A stretch of DNA of 64,000 nt from Sphingobacterium griseoflavum (GCF_014653155.1 NZ_BNAF01000005.1:186001-250000), one strand, 5' to 3'. Numbered from the stretch's first letter, positions 1 through 9,284 are shown. Program-made: numbers and translations. The notes: generated by a model not told the origin, from the letters alone.

Positions 1-396
1 AGGTCGATCTACAATTTCCGATCCTTTTATTTGTACGATAGAACCGGTTAGGTCACGCTTTTGAGCCGTACCATAACCAATCACCACCACTTCTTCCAAG
101 GCCTGATCGTTACTAATCAGGAAAACATCCAAATTGGTTTGGTTTCCCACGTGCGCAGACTGTGCGGCATAGCCGATAAATCGGAAGGTAAGGGAATCAG
201 AAGCGCTGGCTTCGATCGTAAAACGTCCCGCAGCATCCGTTTGGGTGTTTTGCCCACTGCTGGCAGATACCGTCACACCCGGGAGTACGAACAGCGAGCC
301 GCTGTCCTTTACCGTTCCCGTAACGGTTTTAACCTGTGCATATCCCATGGATAGGATAGCGGTTAAACATAAGAAAAGTGTAAATAACTTCCTCAT
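1..396 (-). CDS. SusC/RagA-type TonB-linked outer-membrane receptor, N-terminal 132 residues (runs off the left edge)
   Basis: The frame opens at ATG 396-394 and stays open to base 1, so only the N-terminus is present. It starts with a signal peptide (about residues 1-20, ending ...SMGYAQ). A CarboxypepD_reg-like beta-sandwich follows (about 22-95), with the usual 'GTVKD...LPGVTV' and 'TDAAGRFTI' features. Next comes the start of the TonB plug, with the TonB-box-like stretch EEVVVIGYGTAQKRDLTGS. In this family the protein is the outer-membrane channel that imports glycans or other large nutrients together with a SusD lipoprotein, expected further left. The large sensor-regulator gene ends 276 bases upstream on the same strand, which fits a regulator plus SusCD nutrient locus. 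The substrate cannot be told from this fragment. Confidence 0.93.
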   Translation of the reverse strand, partial: MRKLFTLFLCLTAILSMGYAQVKTVTGTVKDSGSLFVLPGVTVSASSGQNTQTDAAGRFTIEASASDSLTFRFIGYAAQSAHVGNQTNLDVFLISNDQALEEVVVIGYGTAQKRDLTGSIVQIKGSEIVDRP

Positions 397-672
397 AGAG
401 CTAGTTTCTTTTAGTTTGTTTGTTTTTAACAATAACTGGTTATCGTAACACAGTGTTTATAATCTGAACAAAGATGTGATGTATTCGTTTAGGGAAGAAA
501 TTATTTACCTTCACATTGCTACTTCATAACGTTTTCAACGCTACAAACCTACGCTTGCTTGTTTTTCAAATATTTGATATTCAATTTTTTAATATCAGTG
601 AGTGATTGCTCAAATTCTTTTTCAAAGTGTATTTTTTACACATTTGGTTTGTAGTAGTGATGATGTAGTATG

Positions 673-3522
673 TTAGAGCTCTAGTAGGAATTCGCTGAGG
701 TTTTTTTCGGTTGGAATGTTGAATTTTTTCCGGAGTCGGTAGCGCCTGATTTCTATCCCGCGTGTGCTTATGTTCATTAAAGAAGCCATATCCTTACTTG
801 ACATATTCAGCCGCAAGTAAGCGCAAAGTTTTAGGTCATTAGGTGATAAGCTGGGGTAATCAGTTTTCAATTTCTTGAAGAAGTTCTCATGCGATTCATT
901 GAAACTCTTCTCGAAAAGATCCCAGTCGCGCTCATCGCTCCGCGCATCGTCAATTAATTTGTTGACTTTCTGTAGCTGATCTGGAGACAGTTTTTTTCCA
1001 TCACGATCTTTGATACGAAGAAGTTCGCCATGCAGATTGTTCAAAAGCTCATTTTTGTAAACGATATTCGTTGCTGCATTGGCCAGCTCCCGGTTTTTTG
1101 CGTCAAGCTCCAAGATCAGCTGCTCATTTTTTAGCTCCATCAGCTTCTTTTCATTCTGCTCGCTTTCTTTGCGAAGCAAATCTTGTTGCCTTTGCTGCAG
1201 CTTATGGCGGATTGCCAATTTATCTCGCTTAATCTTTTCTGTGACAAATCTGCGTGCCAAAAAGAAACCCAGTACAGTGAGGATTACGTATAGCAACAAG
1301 GCGGGCCATTGCAAATGCCAAGGGGGTAAAATTTGAAAGGGTAGTGTGGTTGTCTCGGAGACCGAGCCGTTGTCGGCTATAGCCCGTACCTTAAAGGTAT
1401 AGTTCCCAGGGTTTAGATTTGTGAAGTCGATGTAAGGAATTTCGGCGGGTACAGACCATTCTGTCTGGGTACCCTCTAAGATAGACTGATATTTAACTGC
1501 CGTATGACTGTACCAAGGTGAAGCAAACTGAATGCGTATATTATTTTGATTATTCGGAATGGCAACTGTTGCATCCAAGTGGTGGAGCGTATCGCTAGCG
1601 TTAGAAATTTCTTGTAGTCCTATGATAAGCGGACTGGCAGGGGCGGCAGTTTGTCTACGGTTTAGATCGTAAAAAGCGATGCCATTATCCAAACCAAACA
1701 ACAGTTTCTGATCCACCTGCTCGATCACTTCATAGTTTTTCATTACGATATCTTGCAAACTATTGAAGCTGAATGAATCCACCGAAATCTCGTTATTATG
1801 GAACGTCACTTCGGCAAATTGTCCTTCATGTGCAAACATATATTTGTTGCTTCGCAGGGCGCTGATCTTCTTCGCGCGTGAAAAAGATCCCAACGCACTG
1901 TTAAGCTCCGTATAGGGTTTAAAGCGAGACAGCACACTATCGTAAATGAAGATACCTTTGTCGGTAGCAAATACAATATTCTGCTGTACCGTAGACGGTG
2001 TAATACGTTGGATATTCGGGAAATCTTCATTAAAGGCAAATGCTTTCAGCACGCGGATCTGCTGCTGATCACTGCTGAATTCGGCGAGCTGTATAGCATT
2101 GTTAAACACCACCCAAAATTGCTTATCATTTCGAGGATAGACGGCGATAACCGCGGCCTTCGGATCAGGGTATTTCCGCTTCAGACGCCAACCGTTGTCG
2201 TTCTCAAACAACGCTAAACCGGTATAATTGCCTTGTAGAAACAGCAATGGGCTGTTTGGTAGCTGCATATTAGACCAGCCCCCAGTCCAGTTCGATACGC
2301 TTTTTATACTTCCGCCATCGACAAGAAATGTGCCCTCATTGTGTCCACAAATCAGTTGATTATCAAAAATATCCAAGCTCCATACCTGTCCTTGAGAGCC
2401 AGGGATAAATTTTAGGTCAAAAGATTTTAAAATTGGGGATGCGGGCCAGTTGCTGTAGAATAGACCTTGGTTGGTGCCGAGATAAATCTTGTTTTTGAAT
2501 ATCTTGATCGCATAGACGGTTCCAATTTCACCAAAAATATCCCGATAGTAGTAGAAAGGGGAATTTATTTCAATACGGTCGATCCCATTGTCAAGCCCTG
2601 CCCATATATTACCTTGTCGATCAAGGTTCATGCTCAATACCGTGTTGTTTTGCAGGCCATTACGCTTGTGGATATGCTGTAATAACCTTCCTTCATTATC
2701 GATAATAAAAATCCCGTTTTTGATCGTTCCGAAAGCAAAAGAGCGTTCGTTGATTTTTAAGCCATTGTTCAGTTGAGCTTCTTTAAGAAGTTTATTGATA
2801 GGAGATTCCGGTTTCCAAGGCTGCACTTTCCCTTCCGCAGTGAGGAGGTACAAGCCCTCTTTGGCCGTTCCTACTAAAAACTGTTGGCGATCGAAAGGAA
2901 GGACAGTTAATACGTTCTTGAGTTTATGTTCAAGTTTTGTAAAACCTTTTTCGCTCCAGCGTTCTAAACCGGAGGGAATTCGTTCTATCCAGACATGTTG
3001 GTACACTTGATGAGCAAAGAGAAAGGGTTCTCCTTGACCATACTGCAGTTCTACTTTATTATCTTTATAGATATAGCATTTCGAGAAAGACTGGAAGATT
3101 ACACAGTCGTCGACAAATAGAATTTTCCAAATTTCATCGTTTTCCAATAGCTTTGGTTCGACGAGCTTAGACAAGTTGTGATATTTCAACTTGCCACCTT
3201 TTTTTTCGAAGTAACCGAATTCTTCCTTGCCACCGATGTAAATATGTCCATCTGCTCCTATGGCCACGCTTCGTGCGAAATTTCGGTTGCTCAGCGGGTA
3301 AAGGTTCCAGTAAGCGCCGTTAAAAGTCACTAATCCGTTGTTGTTGGCCGCATAGATGGTGCCGTCCTTCCCTTGGACAATACTCCAATTTTGGTTACCT
3401 GCCTTATACTGTGATTTGGTGTAATTCTGCACGTATGGCGTTCCGATCGATGAAATCGCTTGCGCTTGAGCAGTGTTGTAAAACAGAATTGATAGAAGAT
3501 AAATAGTGATAATACGAACCAT
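673..3522 (-). CDS. Periplasmic beta-propeller/Y_Y_Y sensor with transmembrane helix, coiled coil and cytoplasmic LuxR-like HTH
   Basis: 949 residues. The start is ATG 3522 rather than the upstream ATG 3546, because from 3522 a clean signal peptide follows (MVRIITIYLLSILF...AQA). Order: propeller-type repeats over about residues 30-650 (segments such as 'GTIYAANNNGLVTFNG', 'NIWAGLDNGIDRIE'); a Y_Y_Y (triple-tyrosine) domain about 660-735; one membrane helix about 737-760; a charged coiled coil about 770-860; and a C-terminal HTH about 890-945 (SSKDMASLMNISTRGIEIRR). There is no histidine-kinase core, so it looks like a one-component transmembrane regulator: ligand sensed outside, DNA bound inside. 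It sits directly upstream of the susC gene on the same strand and probably controls it (inference from position). Confidence 0.88.
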   Translation of the reverse strand: MVRIITIYLLSILFYNTAQAQAISSIGTPYVQNYTKSQYKAGNQNWSIVQGKDGTIYAANNNGLVTFNGAYWNLYPLSNRNFARSVAIGADGHIYIGGKEEFGYFEKKGGKLKYHNLSKLVEPKLLENDEIWKILFVDDCVIFQSFSKCYIYKDNKVELQYGQGEPFLFAHQVYQHVWIERIPSGLERWSEKGFTKLEHKLKNVLTVLPFDRQQFLVGTAKEGLYLLTAEGKVQPWKPESPINKLLKEAQLNNGLKINERSFAFGTIKNGIFIIDNEGRLLQHIHKRNGLQNNTVLSMNLDRQGNIWAGLDNGIDRIEINSPFYYYRDIFGEIGTVYAIKIFKNKIYLGTNQGLFYSNWPASPILKSFDLKFIPGSQGQVWSLDIFDNQLICGHNEGTFLVDGGSIKSVSNWTGGWSNMQLPNSPLLFLQGNYTGLALFENDNGWRLKRKYPDPKAAVIAVYPRNDKQFWVVFNNAIQLAEFSSDQQQIRVLKAFAFNEDFPNIQRITPSTVQQNIVFATDKGIFIYDSVLSRFKPYTELNSALGSFSRAKKISALRSNKYMFAHEGQFAEVTFHNNEISVDSFSFNSLQDIVMKNYEVIEQVDQKLLFGLDNGIAFYDLNRRQTAAPASPLIIGLQEISNASDTLHHLDATVAIPNNQNNIRIQFASPWYSHTAVKYQSILEGTQTEWSVPAEIPYIDFTNLNPGNYTFKVRAIADNGSVSETTTLPFQILPPWHLQWPALLLYVILTVLGFFLARRFVTEKIKRDKLAIRHKLQQRQQDLLRKESEQNEKKLMELKNEQLILELDAKNRELANAATNIVYKNELLNNLHGELLRIKDRDGKKLSPDQLQKVNKLIDDARSDERDWDLFEKSFNESHENFFKKLKTDYPSLSPNDLKLCAYLRLNMSSKDMASLMNISTRGIEIRRYRLRKKFNIPTEKNLSEFLLEL

Positions 3523-3621
3523 GGCTGTAACCGTACGAGCATGCAAGTTACAAACTCCATGCGTTTAAAACAAAGTATTATTTAAGACGTAAATCATGTC
3601 GGATTTCAGTATTATTGCCTT

Positions 3622-4434
3622 ATGATTTCATATGCCAATGCCAAGATCAATCTCGGTTTGCAGGTCACAAGCAAGCGGGAAGACGGTTACCATGAGTTGG
3701 AAACCATATTTTATCCTTTTCCGCTGTACGACATCATTGAGATATCGAGAGGAGATGCTGATAAAACGACGATGAAAATTACAGGTATGGATCTTGAACT
3801 GGATGAAAATAATCTCTGTTACAGGGCGTATAATCTGCTGGCCAACACGTTCGAACTACCACCGGTACATATCCATCTGCACAAGCAAATCCCATTCGGG
3901 GCAGGGCTGGGCGGAGGGTCTTCGGACGCGGCGGCGGTATTGAAGATGTTGAATGACAATTTTCTTTTGGGACTGACAGCAGAAGAGCTCGCTTCATTTG
4001 CAGCTACACTTGGTGCGGACTGCCCATTTTTCGTCTACGGTACAACGATGTACGCTACCGGAATAGGTACTAAACTGACACCTTTGAATTTGGACCTTTC
4101 CAGCTATTACATGGTCTTGCTTAAACCCGATGTGCATGTTTCGACGGCATCAGCTTACGCGTCAATAAAGCCGCAGCCACGGGAGTTTGATATCCGCGAG
4201 CTGGTTAGCCTTCCTGTGCAGGATTGGAAATTCTACCTACGAAACGATTTCGAGGAGGGTATCTTTGCAAACCATCCACAGATTAAAAGATGTAAATTGG
4301 CGATGTATGAACACGGGGCTTTATATGCAAGCATGTCTGGTTCAGGATCTGCTGTATATGGTATTTTTGACAGAAAGGTCGATTTGTCGGTACTTGCTGA
4401 TTTAGGTAAGATATATTATCCGGTCATATTTTGA
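3622..4434 (+). CDS. ispE: 4-diphosphocytidyl-2-C-methyl-D-erythritol kinase
   Basis: 270 residues, normal family length. IspE phosphorylates CDP-methylerythritol at the 2-hydroxyl, the ATP-using step of the MEP isoprenoid pathway in the cytoplasm. It is a GHMP kinase. The N-terminus (ANAKINLGLQV..REDGYHELET) carries the substrate-binding Lys and the DGYH motif. The GHMP phosphate loop is IPFGAGLGGGSSDAAAVL at about residues 92-109, followed by GADCPFF. The C-terminal 'SMSGSGSAVYGIF' is the third GHMP motif. It is divergent from the preceding regulator gene, with about 100 bases between the two starts. It ends before a bidirectional hairpin shared with the tRNA pair on the other strand. Confidence 0.95.
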   Translation: MISYANAKINLGLQVTSKREDGYHELETIFYPFPLYDIIEISRGDADKTTMKITGMDLELDENNLCYRAYNLLANTFELPPVHIHLHKQIPFGAGLGGGSSDAAAVLKMLNDNFLLGLTAEELASFAATLGADCPFFVYGTTMYATGIGTKLTPLNLDLSSYYMVLLKPDVHVSTASAYASIKPQPREFDIRELVSLPVQDWKFYLRNDFEEGIFANHPQIKRCKLAMYEHGALYASMSGSGSAVYGIFDRKVDLSVLADLGKIYYPVIF

Positions 4435-4484
4435 CGGGTTTATCAATCGCTATTTCTTCGAAAGCCAAAATTTAGATAAAAAAT

Positions 4485-4513
4485 AAAGCCCATCTAACAA
4501 GATGAGCTTTTTT
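4485..4513. terminator. Bidirectional hairpin terminator between ispE and the tRNA pair
   Basis: Arms 4485-4495 and 4500-4510 pair over 11 positions (one G-U) around a 4-base loop. An A-rich flank on the left and a T-run on the right make it usable from both strands: ispE on plus, tRNAs on minus. Confidence 0.75.
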
Positions 4514-4516
4514 CCG

Positions 4517-4601
4517 TACCTAGGGCGGGAATCGAACCCGCACTCCTTTAACAGGAACAGGATTTTAAGTCCTGCGTGTCTACCAGTTCCACCACCTAGG
4601 C
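4517..4601 (-). tRNA. tRNA-Leu (anticodon UAA)
   Basis: 85 nucleotides with the long variable arm of a class II tRNA. The acceptor stem GCCTAGG pairs with CCTAGGT (G-U at position 1), discriminator A. The anticodon loop reads CT-TAA-AA. The T loop is GGTTCGATTCC. CCA is not encoded. Confidence 0.95.
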
Positions 4602-4606
4602 AACTG

Positions 4607-4679
4607 AGCGAAAGACGAGATTCGAACTCGCGACCCCAACCTTGGCAAGGTTGTGCTCTACCAACTGAGCTACTTTCGC
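4607..4679 (-). tRNA. tRNA-Gly (anticodon GCC)
   Basis: 73 nucleotides with a complete cloverleaf: acceptor GCGAAAG/CTTTCGC, D loop AGTTGGTAGAG, anticodon stem-loop CCTTGCCAAGG, T loop GTTCGAATC. It is transcribed first, five bases ahead of tRNA-Leu, so the two are probably one transcript ending at the hairpin at 4485-4513. Confidence 0.95.
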
Positions 4680-4835
4680 TTTTGATGATGCAAATATAGA
4701 GAGAAAACTTTATTCTAGAAATTATTTACTTGTTTTTTGCGGTGCTTTCGGCTAACATTCTAGGAATGTGCGTAATATTTTTTTTACCCGATGGCGTAAT
4801 CGTTGTCTTTCCATTCAACTGGTTCAATATTTGCT

Positions 4836-4843
4836 TATTTTTG
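4836..4843 (+). promoter_or_regulatory. Possible -7 element (TATTTTTG) for the glucoamylase-family gene
   Basis: TATTTTTG is a perfect match to the Bacteroidota TAnnTTTG -7 box, 18 bases before the ATG at 4862. No TTTG stands at the usual 19-20 base distance upstream, so this is only a candidate. Confidence 0.3.
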
Positions 4844-4861
4844 CCGTAAATCAATTTTGTC

Positions 4862-7066
4862 ATGAGGTGTTTTTATTCGATCGTTACCACATTAATCATA
4901 CTATTGGTCGCTTTTACGGAAAGCAAGGCCGATACTTACCCCGAAGTTATTTTCGATAATAGCCTCGTAAAAGGAGTATATGCGAAAAGTAGAGTCGAAT
5001 ACGAAGGGTCGTCCTGGGTGGAGAATTTAAATAACCATTTGTTAGTTTCGGATACGCTTTTCTTTACTCCCGGCAATGCGCTATCCTTACAGTACAAATC
5101 TGCAGAAAACGGCCATTGGCATGTCGATCTGCAATATAGCCGACAAAAGTTAAATTATCAGGTCAATCCGTCCGATTTTCTAGTATTCCAGCTTTTTGTC
5201 AAATCTGAGGATACGCAAGACGCGGATCTGCCACTCATCGGTATCCGACAGCGAGAAAATGAGTCTGACTTTCTGGATATCACGCCTTACATCGAAGATT
5301 TCGGCTATAACATGTGGATGCGTGTAAAAATCCCCATGTCTAAATTCCGGAATGTAATGGGAAAGGAGCCTATTACTGCCGTCCGCATGGTGCAGCACCG
5401 CACATCGGGTAAGACCCACCAATTGTTTATCGATCAAGTTGAGTTTCTGCCGAGGGGGGCGTCGCAAGTCAAGCTTTCATCGCCTGCGATTCTTTCCAGT
5501 GCCGTGGCGTATGACAAGCAGGTACACCTACAGTGGCAGTTGCCTTTGACACCATCTATACGCTATATAAAGATATACCGCTCGGAAGATGGCAAAAATT
5601 TCACGCCTGTCGGCATTCGACCCATATCGATGCAGGGTTGTCTAGATTATGTTCCCGATCTGAACAGAACGTATTTCTATAAGATTGCGTGGATCGATTA
5701 CAATTATGTGGAGTCGCCATTTTCGCAGATAAAAGAGGTAAAGACCAAACGTCTTGATGAGCATGAGCTCTTGGATTTGGTGCAAGGTGCACATGTCAAT
5801 TATTTCTTGGAGAATTACGATATCAATAGCGGACTATATTTACCTTTTGGTATGAAAGAGAGAGCTTTGGTGTCTGTTAAAGAAAGTGGTAACGCTATAT
5901 TAAGTTTAATTGTTGGTGTGGAGAAGGGTCGTGTGAATAGGCAGGTGGCGTTGGGTAGAATAGGGCGCATGCTGAGTTTTCTGAGCAAGGCGCAAAATCG
6001 TTACGGCATCTTTCCGGCTTACTTTGACGGTAGGACGGGTCTACCCGATTATAGGGAAGGGGAGCCCACCTACGATGTCCTAGCTACATCTTCGGTGATA
6101 GAAGCGCTATTGGTGGCGCGACAATATTTTAGCAAAGAAGATGAGAAGGAAGCGTCGCTCCGGGACAACATCACGACGCTTTATGAGGCCATTCAATGGG
6201 ATCGACTTTTAGCAGAGGGGTATCAAGATGTGCTGCTGGAGAAGGTTTCTGGTTTGGACCCTTCCAAGCAATATCCAACCCTAGGTGGTATCAATGAGTC
6301 AATTAATGCGTATCTATTGGCAATGAGTTCGCCCAGCCATCCAATCCCGCTTTCCGCCTATGAGAATGGAATTAAAAATGTGGACATCCGGTATTCTTCG
6401 GCCTACAATAGAATGGATAGCTTGGCAAGAGATACCATCTCGATGGTAAAAGAAAGTTTTCGCTTGGCTTTCAATCCATTCAGTAATAACTTTGAAGGTT
6501 TGGCCGAGCGAATCTCGATATTACAGGATACCAGCATGTATGGTGAGCAACTTGTCTTTGGCAATGCGAAAGGAAGCTTGCTAGATTTTTACAAGCCGTT
6601 TTTCACATTAAACCCATCACTATTGCCTGACGATAAAATCAGCTATGAAGAGGCGATTCGGTCTTACATCAAAGTGCGGAAGCGTCGCGATAACGAAATA
6701 GGTGTTGGATCCACCAACTCCGATATTTGGGGCTTTTATCAATTATCCGATAGCATTGGCAGTTACCGGATTAATCCGGCTATTGGACCAGCATCGATGT
6801 TTCTACTGCCCAACGAAGGTAAAAAGTCCGTTTTCGCACTTTATGAAAATTATGGGGAGAATTTCTTTACCGAATATGGATTTCGCGCATGGCTCGACCT
6901 GCGGGACAGTGATGTCTCTGATGAGTATTTTGCGACAAACCAAGCTGCTGTAGCGGTTGGAATCGAAAATGCGCGCACCGGGCTGATATGGAAACTATAT
7001 GGCGATATCCCCGAAATAAAATCGCTGTTGGGAAAACTACACACGGAAAGGCAAAAAAGGAATTGA
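4862..7066 (+). CDS. Secreted glucoamylase-family (PF10091-type) protein with N-terminal jellyroll-like and FN3 domains
   Basis: 734 residues. Signal peptide 1-23 (...AFTESKA). Residues about 25-200 resemble a carbohydrate-binding jellyroll. About 205-295 is an FN3-like domain (VHLQWQLPL..IRYIKIYRSEDG). About 300-730 matches the (alpha/alpha)6 glucoamylase family seen in GH144-type beta-1,2-glucanases: LLDLVQGAHVNYF, GNAILSLIVGVEKGRV, AQNRYGIFPAYFDGRTG, YDVLATSSVIEALLVARQYF, GGINESINAYLLAMSSPSHP. Several usual positions differ: the family 'GYNE' is GGINES, and the late 'WG(L)TAS' is WGFYQLS. Substrate or even catalytic activity is therefore uncertain. Probably periplasmic or surface glycan processing. 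No SusCD genes adjoin it. Confidence 0.75.
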   Translation: MRCFYSIVTTLIILLVAFTESKADTYPEVIFDNSLVKGVYAKSRVEYEGSSWVENLNNHLLVSDTLFFTPGNALSLQYKSAENGHWHVDLQYSRQKLNYQVNPSDFLVFQLFVKSEDTQDADLPLIGIRQRENESDFLDITPYIEDFGYNMWMRVKIPMSKFRNVMGKEPITAVRMVQHRTSGKTHQLFIDQVEFLPRGASQVKLSSPAILSSAVAYDKQVHLQWQLPLTPSIRYIKIYRSEDGKNFTPVGIRPISMQGCLDYVPDLNRTYFYKIAWIDYNYVESPFSQIKEVKTKRLDEHELLDLVQGAHVNYFLENYDINSGLYLPFGMKERALVSVKESGNAILSLIVGVEKGRVNRQVALGRIGRMLSFLSKAQNRYGIFPAYFDGRTGLPDYREGEPTYDVLATSSVIEALLVARQYFSKEDEKEASLRDNITTLYEAIQWDRLLAEGYQDVLLEKVSGLDPSKQYPTLGGINESINAYLLAMSSPSHPIPLSAYENGIKNVDIRYSSAYNRMDSLARDTISMVKESFRLAFNPFSNNFEGLAERISILQDTSMYGEQLVFGNAKGSLLDFYKPFFTLNPSLLPDDKISYEEAIRSYIKVRKRRDNEIGVGSTNSDIWGFYQLSDSIGSYRINPAIGPASMFLLPNEGKKSVFALYENYGENFFTEYGFRAWLDLRDSDVSDEYFATNQAAVAVGIENARTGLIWKLYGDIPEIKSLLGKLHTERQKRN

Positions 7067-7122
7067 ATTAGTCGCTAAAACAGGCAATTTTGTTATATTT
7101 ACAGACAATTAAACGCAATTTC

Positions 7123-7638
7123 ATGAAACATACGACCACTGCTGCATTATTTTTTGCTTTCACACTAAGCTTCACCGCCTGCAAGCAACGCGCGATCATG
7201 GTTAATCCAGGCGCTGTTGTAACGAAAGATGGGACGGATGATGGGCTAAAGAATGTGAAAAGTGAATTTGAAGATGCTTCTCGTACGGAAGAAGGCATTA
7301 AATTTACGCTGTCTTCTGATTTACTATTTCCAACAAATTCGTCGTATTTAACAGAAAAGGCAAAAATAGAATTGAGTAAACTTTCCAAACTGCTCAACGA
7401 AGATAGAACCAAGAAAATTCGTGTAGACGGTCATACAGATTCTACGGGCGAAGCGAATTACAATCAATGGCTTTCTGAAAAACGTGCAGCCTCTGTAAAA
7501 AAATTCTTGGAAGATTCTGGTGTCAGTGCTGCGCGAATAACGACAAAGGGTTTGGGACAGACAAAACCTGTATCGGACAACAAAACACCTGAAGGCCGTC
7601 AAAAAAACAGACGCGTAGAGGTGGTGATCTTGAATTAA
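7123..7638 (+). CDS. OmpA-family peptidoglycan-associated lipoprotein
   Basis: 171 residues. The start is ATG 7123, which gives a lipoprotein signal (MKHTTTAALFF...SFTAC), with the lipid-carrying Cys near residue 20. The C-terminal two thirds is an OmpA-like peptidoglycan-binding domain: a beta-strand with 'SSDLLFPTNSSYLTEKAK', then VDGHTDSTGEANYNQWLSEK and 'KTPEGRQKNRRVEV', containing the conserved Asp and Arg that hold diaminopimelate. It probably anchors the outer membrane to the wall. It is separated by about 56 bases from the upstream gene and closed by a strong hairpin at 7661. Confidence 0.9.
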   Translation: MKHTTTAALFFAFTLSFTACKQRAIMVNPGAVVTKDGTDDGLKNVKSEFEDASRTEEGIKFTLSSDLLFPTNSSYLTEKAKIELSKLSKLLNEDRTKKIRVDGHTDSTGEANYNQWLSEKRAASVKKFLEDSGVSAARITTKGLGQTKPVSDNKTPEGRQKNRRVEVVILN

Positions 7639-7660
7639 GATATTTGAATATACGTTTTTA

Positions 7661-7709
7661 GACCGTCATCCGAATCATTTTTCAGGTATTTGGATGACGG
7701 TCTTGTTTT
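7661..7709 (+). terminator. Terminator of the OmpA-like gene
   Basis: Arms 7661-7675 and 7688-7702 pair over 15 positions with one G-U and are followed by TTGTTTT. The hairpin also lies just past the stop codon of tenA on the other strand, where no T-run follows. Confidence 0.8.
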
Positions 7710-8364
7710 ATGTCCAAGTGTGTTCCTCATACGCTGCCTTCCAAAATAAGAATTCTAAATGGGAGGCTGTCTTAAATGCGGTCAGCATTTGTTCTCGTAC
7801 CGCTGCCGTGGTTTGCTCCGCCATTTGATCCACATAGGATTTTGCTAAGTCCACACTTTCGGCAAAATCTTCTCCGCTGTAGGTTTCTATCCAAGCTGCA
7901 TATGGATTTTTTGATCCAGACTGTGTTTGATAGAGTTGATCACCCACCACCTGGTAAATCCAAAAACAGGGGAGAACCGCCGCCATGGCGACTTCCAAGG
8001 ACTCAAAAGCGGCCATGCTTTTTAGAAAATGAATATAATGGTGACAGACGGGCTCGATACATATATCCATATCACTGGGAATGCCAAACTGCTTGAAATA
8101 GGTTTCGTGAAGAGCCTTTTCGACAAGGAGCGCATTTTTTCCGAAGTCAAAAAAATGTTGTGCCTGCTCGTTGGAGATACATTTGCTGCCAATATAAGCC
8201 AACACGCGGCCAAAATGTTCGAGGTATTTGGCATCTTGCAGCATGTAAAATTGGAATTTTTCCATCGGAAGTACGCCACTTCTTAGTTCTTTCACGAAAG
8301 GCATCTCAAGGATGCTGTTAACTAAGGGATTGATGGATTTCCACGCATGATCAGTCCAGCTCAT
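7708..8364 (-). CDS. tenA: TenA/thiaminase II family aminopyrimidine aminohydrolase
   Basis: 218 residues, full length. TenA hydrolyses amino-HMP derivatives (and thiamine) to HMP in the pyrimidine salvage branch. The catalytic Cys lies in VLPCFWIYQVVG. Other family marks are MEKFQFYMLQDAKYLEHFGR near the N-terminus and the 'ASHLEFLFWKAAYE' C-terminal helix with its conserved Glu. It overlaps the end of thiD by 14 bases and is the last gene of the riboswitch-led operon thiM-thiE-thiD-tenA, so it is probably repressed by thiamine pyrophosphate. Confidence 0.93.
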   Translation of the reverse strand: MSWTDHAWKSINPLVNSILEMPFVKELRSGVLPMEKFQFYMLQDAKYLEHFGRVLAYIGSKCISNEQAQHFFDFGKNALLVEKALHETYFKQFGIPSDMDICIEPVCHHYIHFLKSMAAFESLEVAMAAVLPCFWIYQVVGDQLYQTQSGSKNPYAAWIETYSGEDFAESVDLAKSYVDQMAEQTTAAVREQMLTAFKTASHLEFLFWKAAYEEHTWT

Positions 8365-9190
8365 AGCATATTAATTTCTGGGGATTATGGAAATGATTTA
8401 ACGGTCCGTTTCCTTGACCAATTTGAAGATCTTTGCTGGCTAAGATAGCCTGATGTACATAGTCCAAGCTTAAGGCGACAGCTTCTTCCAACGATTTTTT
8501 TCGAGCAAGGTAACTTGCTAATGCAGAAGATAATGTGCAACCCGAACCATGCGTGTTTTTGCTGTCTATACGGCTCGATTCATAGCGGTAGGTGTCACTA
8601 TGCTGTTGCAGCAATAACGTCGTTAAGGTGTCGCTGTTTAGGTGCCCCCCTTTAACGAGTACCGCTTTGCAGCCCATTGCAAGAAGTTTTTTGCCCGCCT
8701 CTTCCATCGCAATTGGCGTATCCACCTTTTCATCTACCAAAACAGAAACTTCGTCCAAATTTGGCGTAATTAAGTCAGCTAATGGAAAGAGCTCTGTTGT
8801 ACAGGCCTGTATGGTGTCCTGTTGTATCAATCGATGGCCCGACGTGGATACCATGACAGGGTCAAGTACGATATGGCCACGGTAATCCCGAAGAAAATCA
8901 GCGATAACGCGCACAAGCGCGACGCTATGTACCATACCGATTTTGATGGTATCTGGATAAATATCGTCAAAAATAGCAGCCATTTGATCGCGCACCGCGG
9001 TGGGCGGGATATCATAAATCTCCCTTACTCCTTGCGTATTTTGTACAGGAAGGGCCGTCAATACGTTCATGGCATAGCAGCCCAACGCCGATATCGTTTT
9101 GGTATCTGCTTGAATACCTGCACCGCCGCTTCCATCGAAACCAGCGATGCTCAGTACAGTGGGTACCGTGTATAGGTTAACATCTTTCAT
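8351..9190 (-). CDS. thiD: Hydroxymethylpyrimidine / phosphomethylpyrimidine kinase
   Basis: 279 residues from ATG 9190 (MKDVNLYTVPTVLSIAGF). An ATG at 9265 would add an untypical tail of 25 residues. ThiD phosphorylates HMP twice to HMP-PP, one of the two substrates of ThiE. Visible ribokinase-fold features are SIAGFDGSGGAGIQADTK at the N-terminus, 'HIVLDPVMVSTSG', 'LITPNLDE' and the anion-hole motif NTHGSGCTLSSALA near the C-terminus. The family's usual 'SDPSGGAG' reads 'GFDGSGGAG', a common variant. It is the third gene of the TPP-controlled salvage operon. Confidence 0.95.
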   Translation of the reverse strand: MKDVNLYTVPTVLSIAGFDGSGGAGIQADTKTISALGCYAMNVLTALPVQNTQGVREIYDIPPTAVRDQMAAIFDDIYPDTIKIGMVHSVALVRVIADFLRDYRGHIVLDPVMVSTSGHRLIQQDTIQACTTELFPLADLITPNLDEVSVLVDEKVDTPIAMEEAGKKLLAMGCKAVLVKGGHLNSDTLTTLLLQQHSDTYRYESSRIDSKNTHGSGCTLSSALASYLARKKSLEEAVALSLDYVHQAILASKDLQIGQGNGPLNHFHNPQKLICYELD

Positions 9191-9284
9191 TTTTTTAAGT
9201 TGATTTATATTCCTTGCAGGGATTGTGTCTTTTGTGCTGATCCACGGAAATGCACTGTTTGGCACTTCTTTAAACAGATAAACG

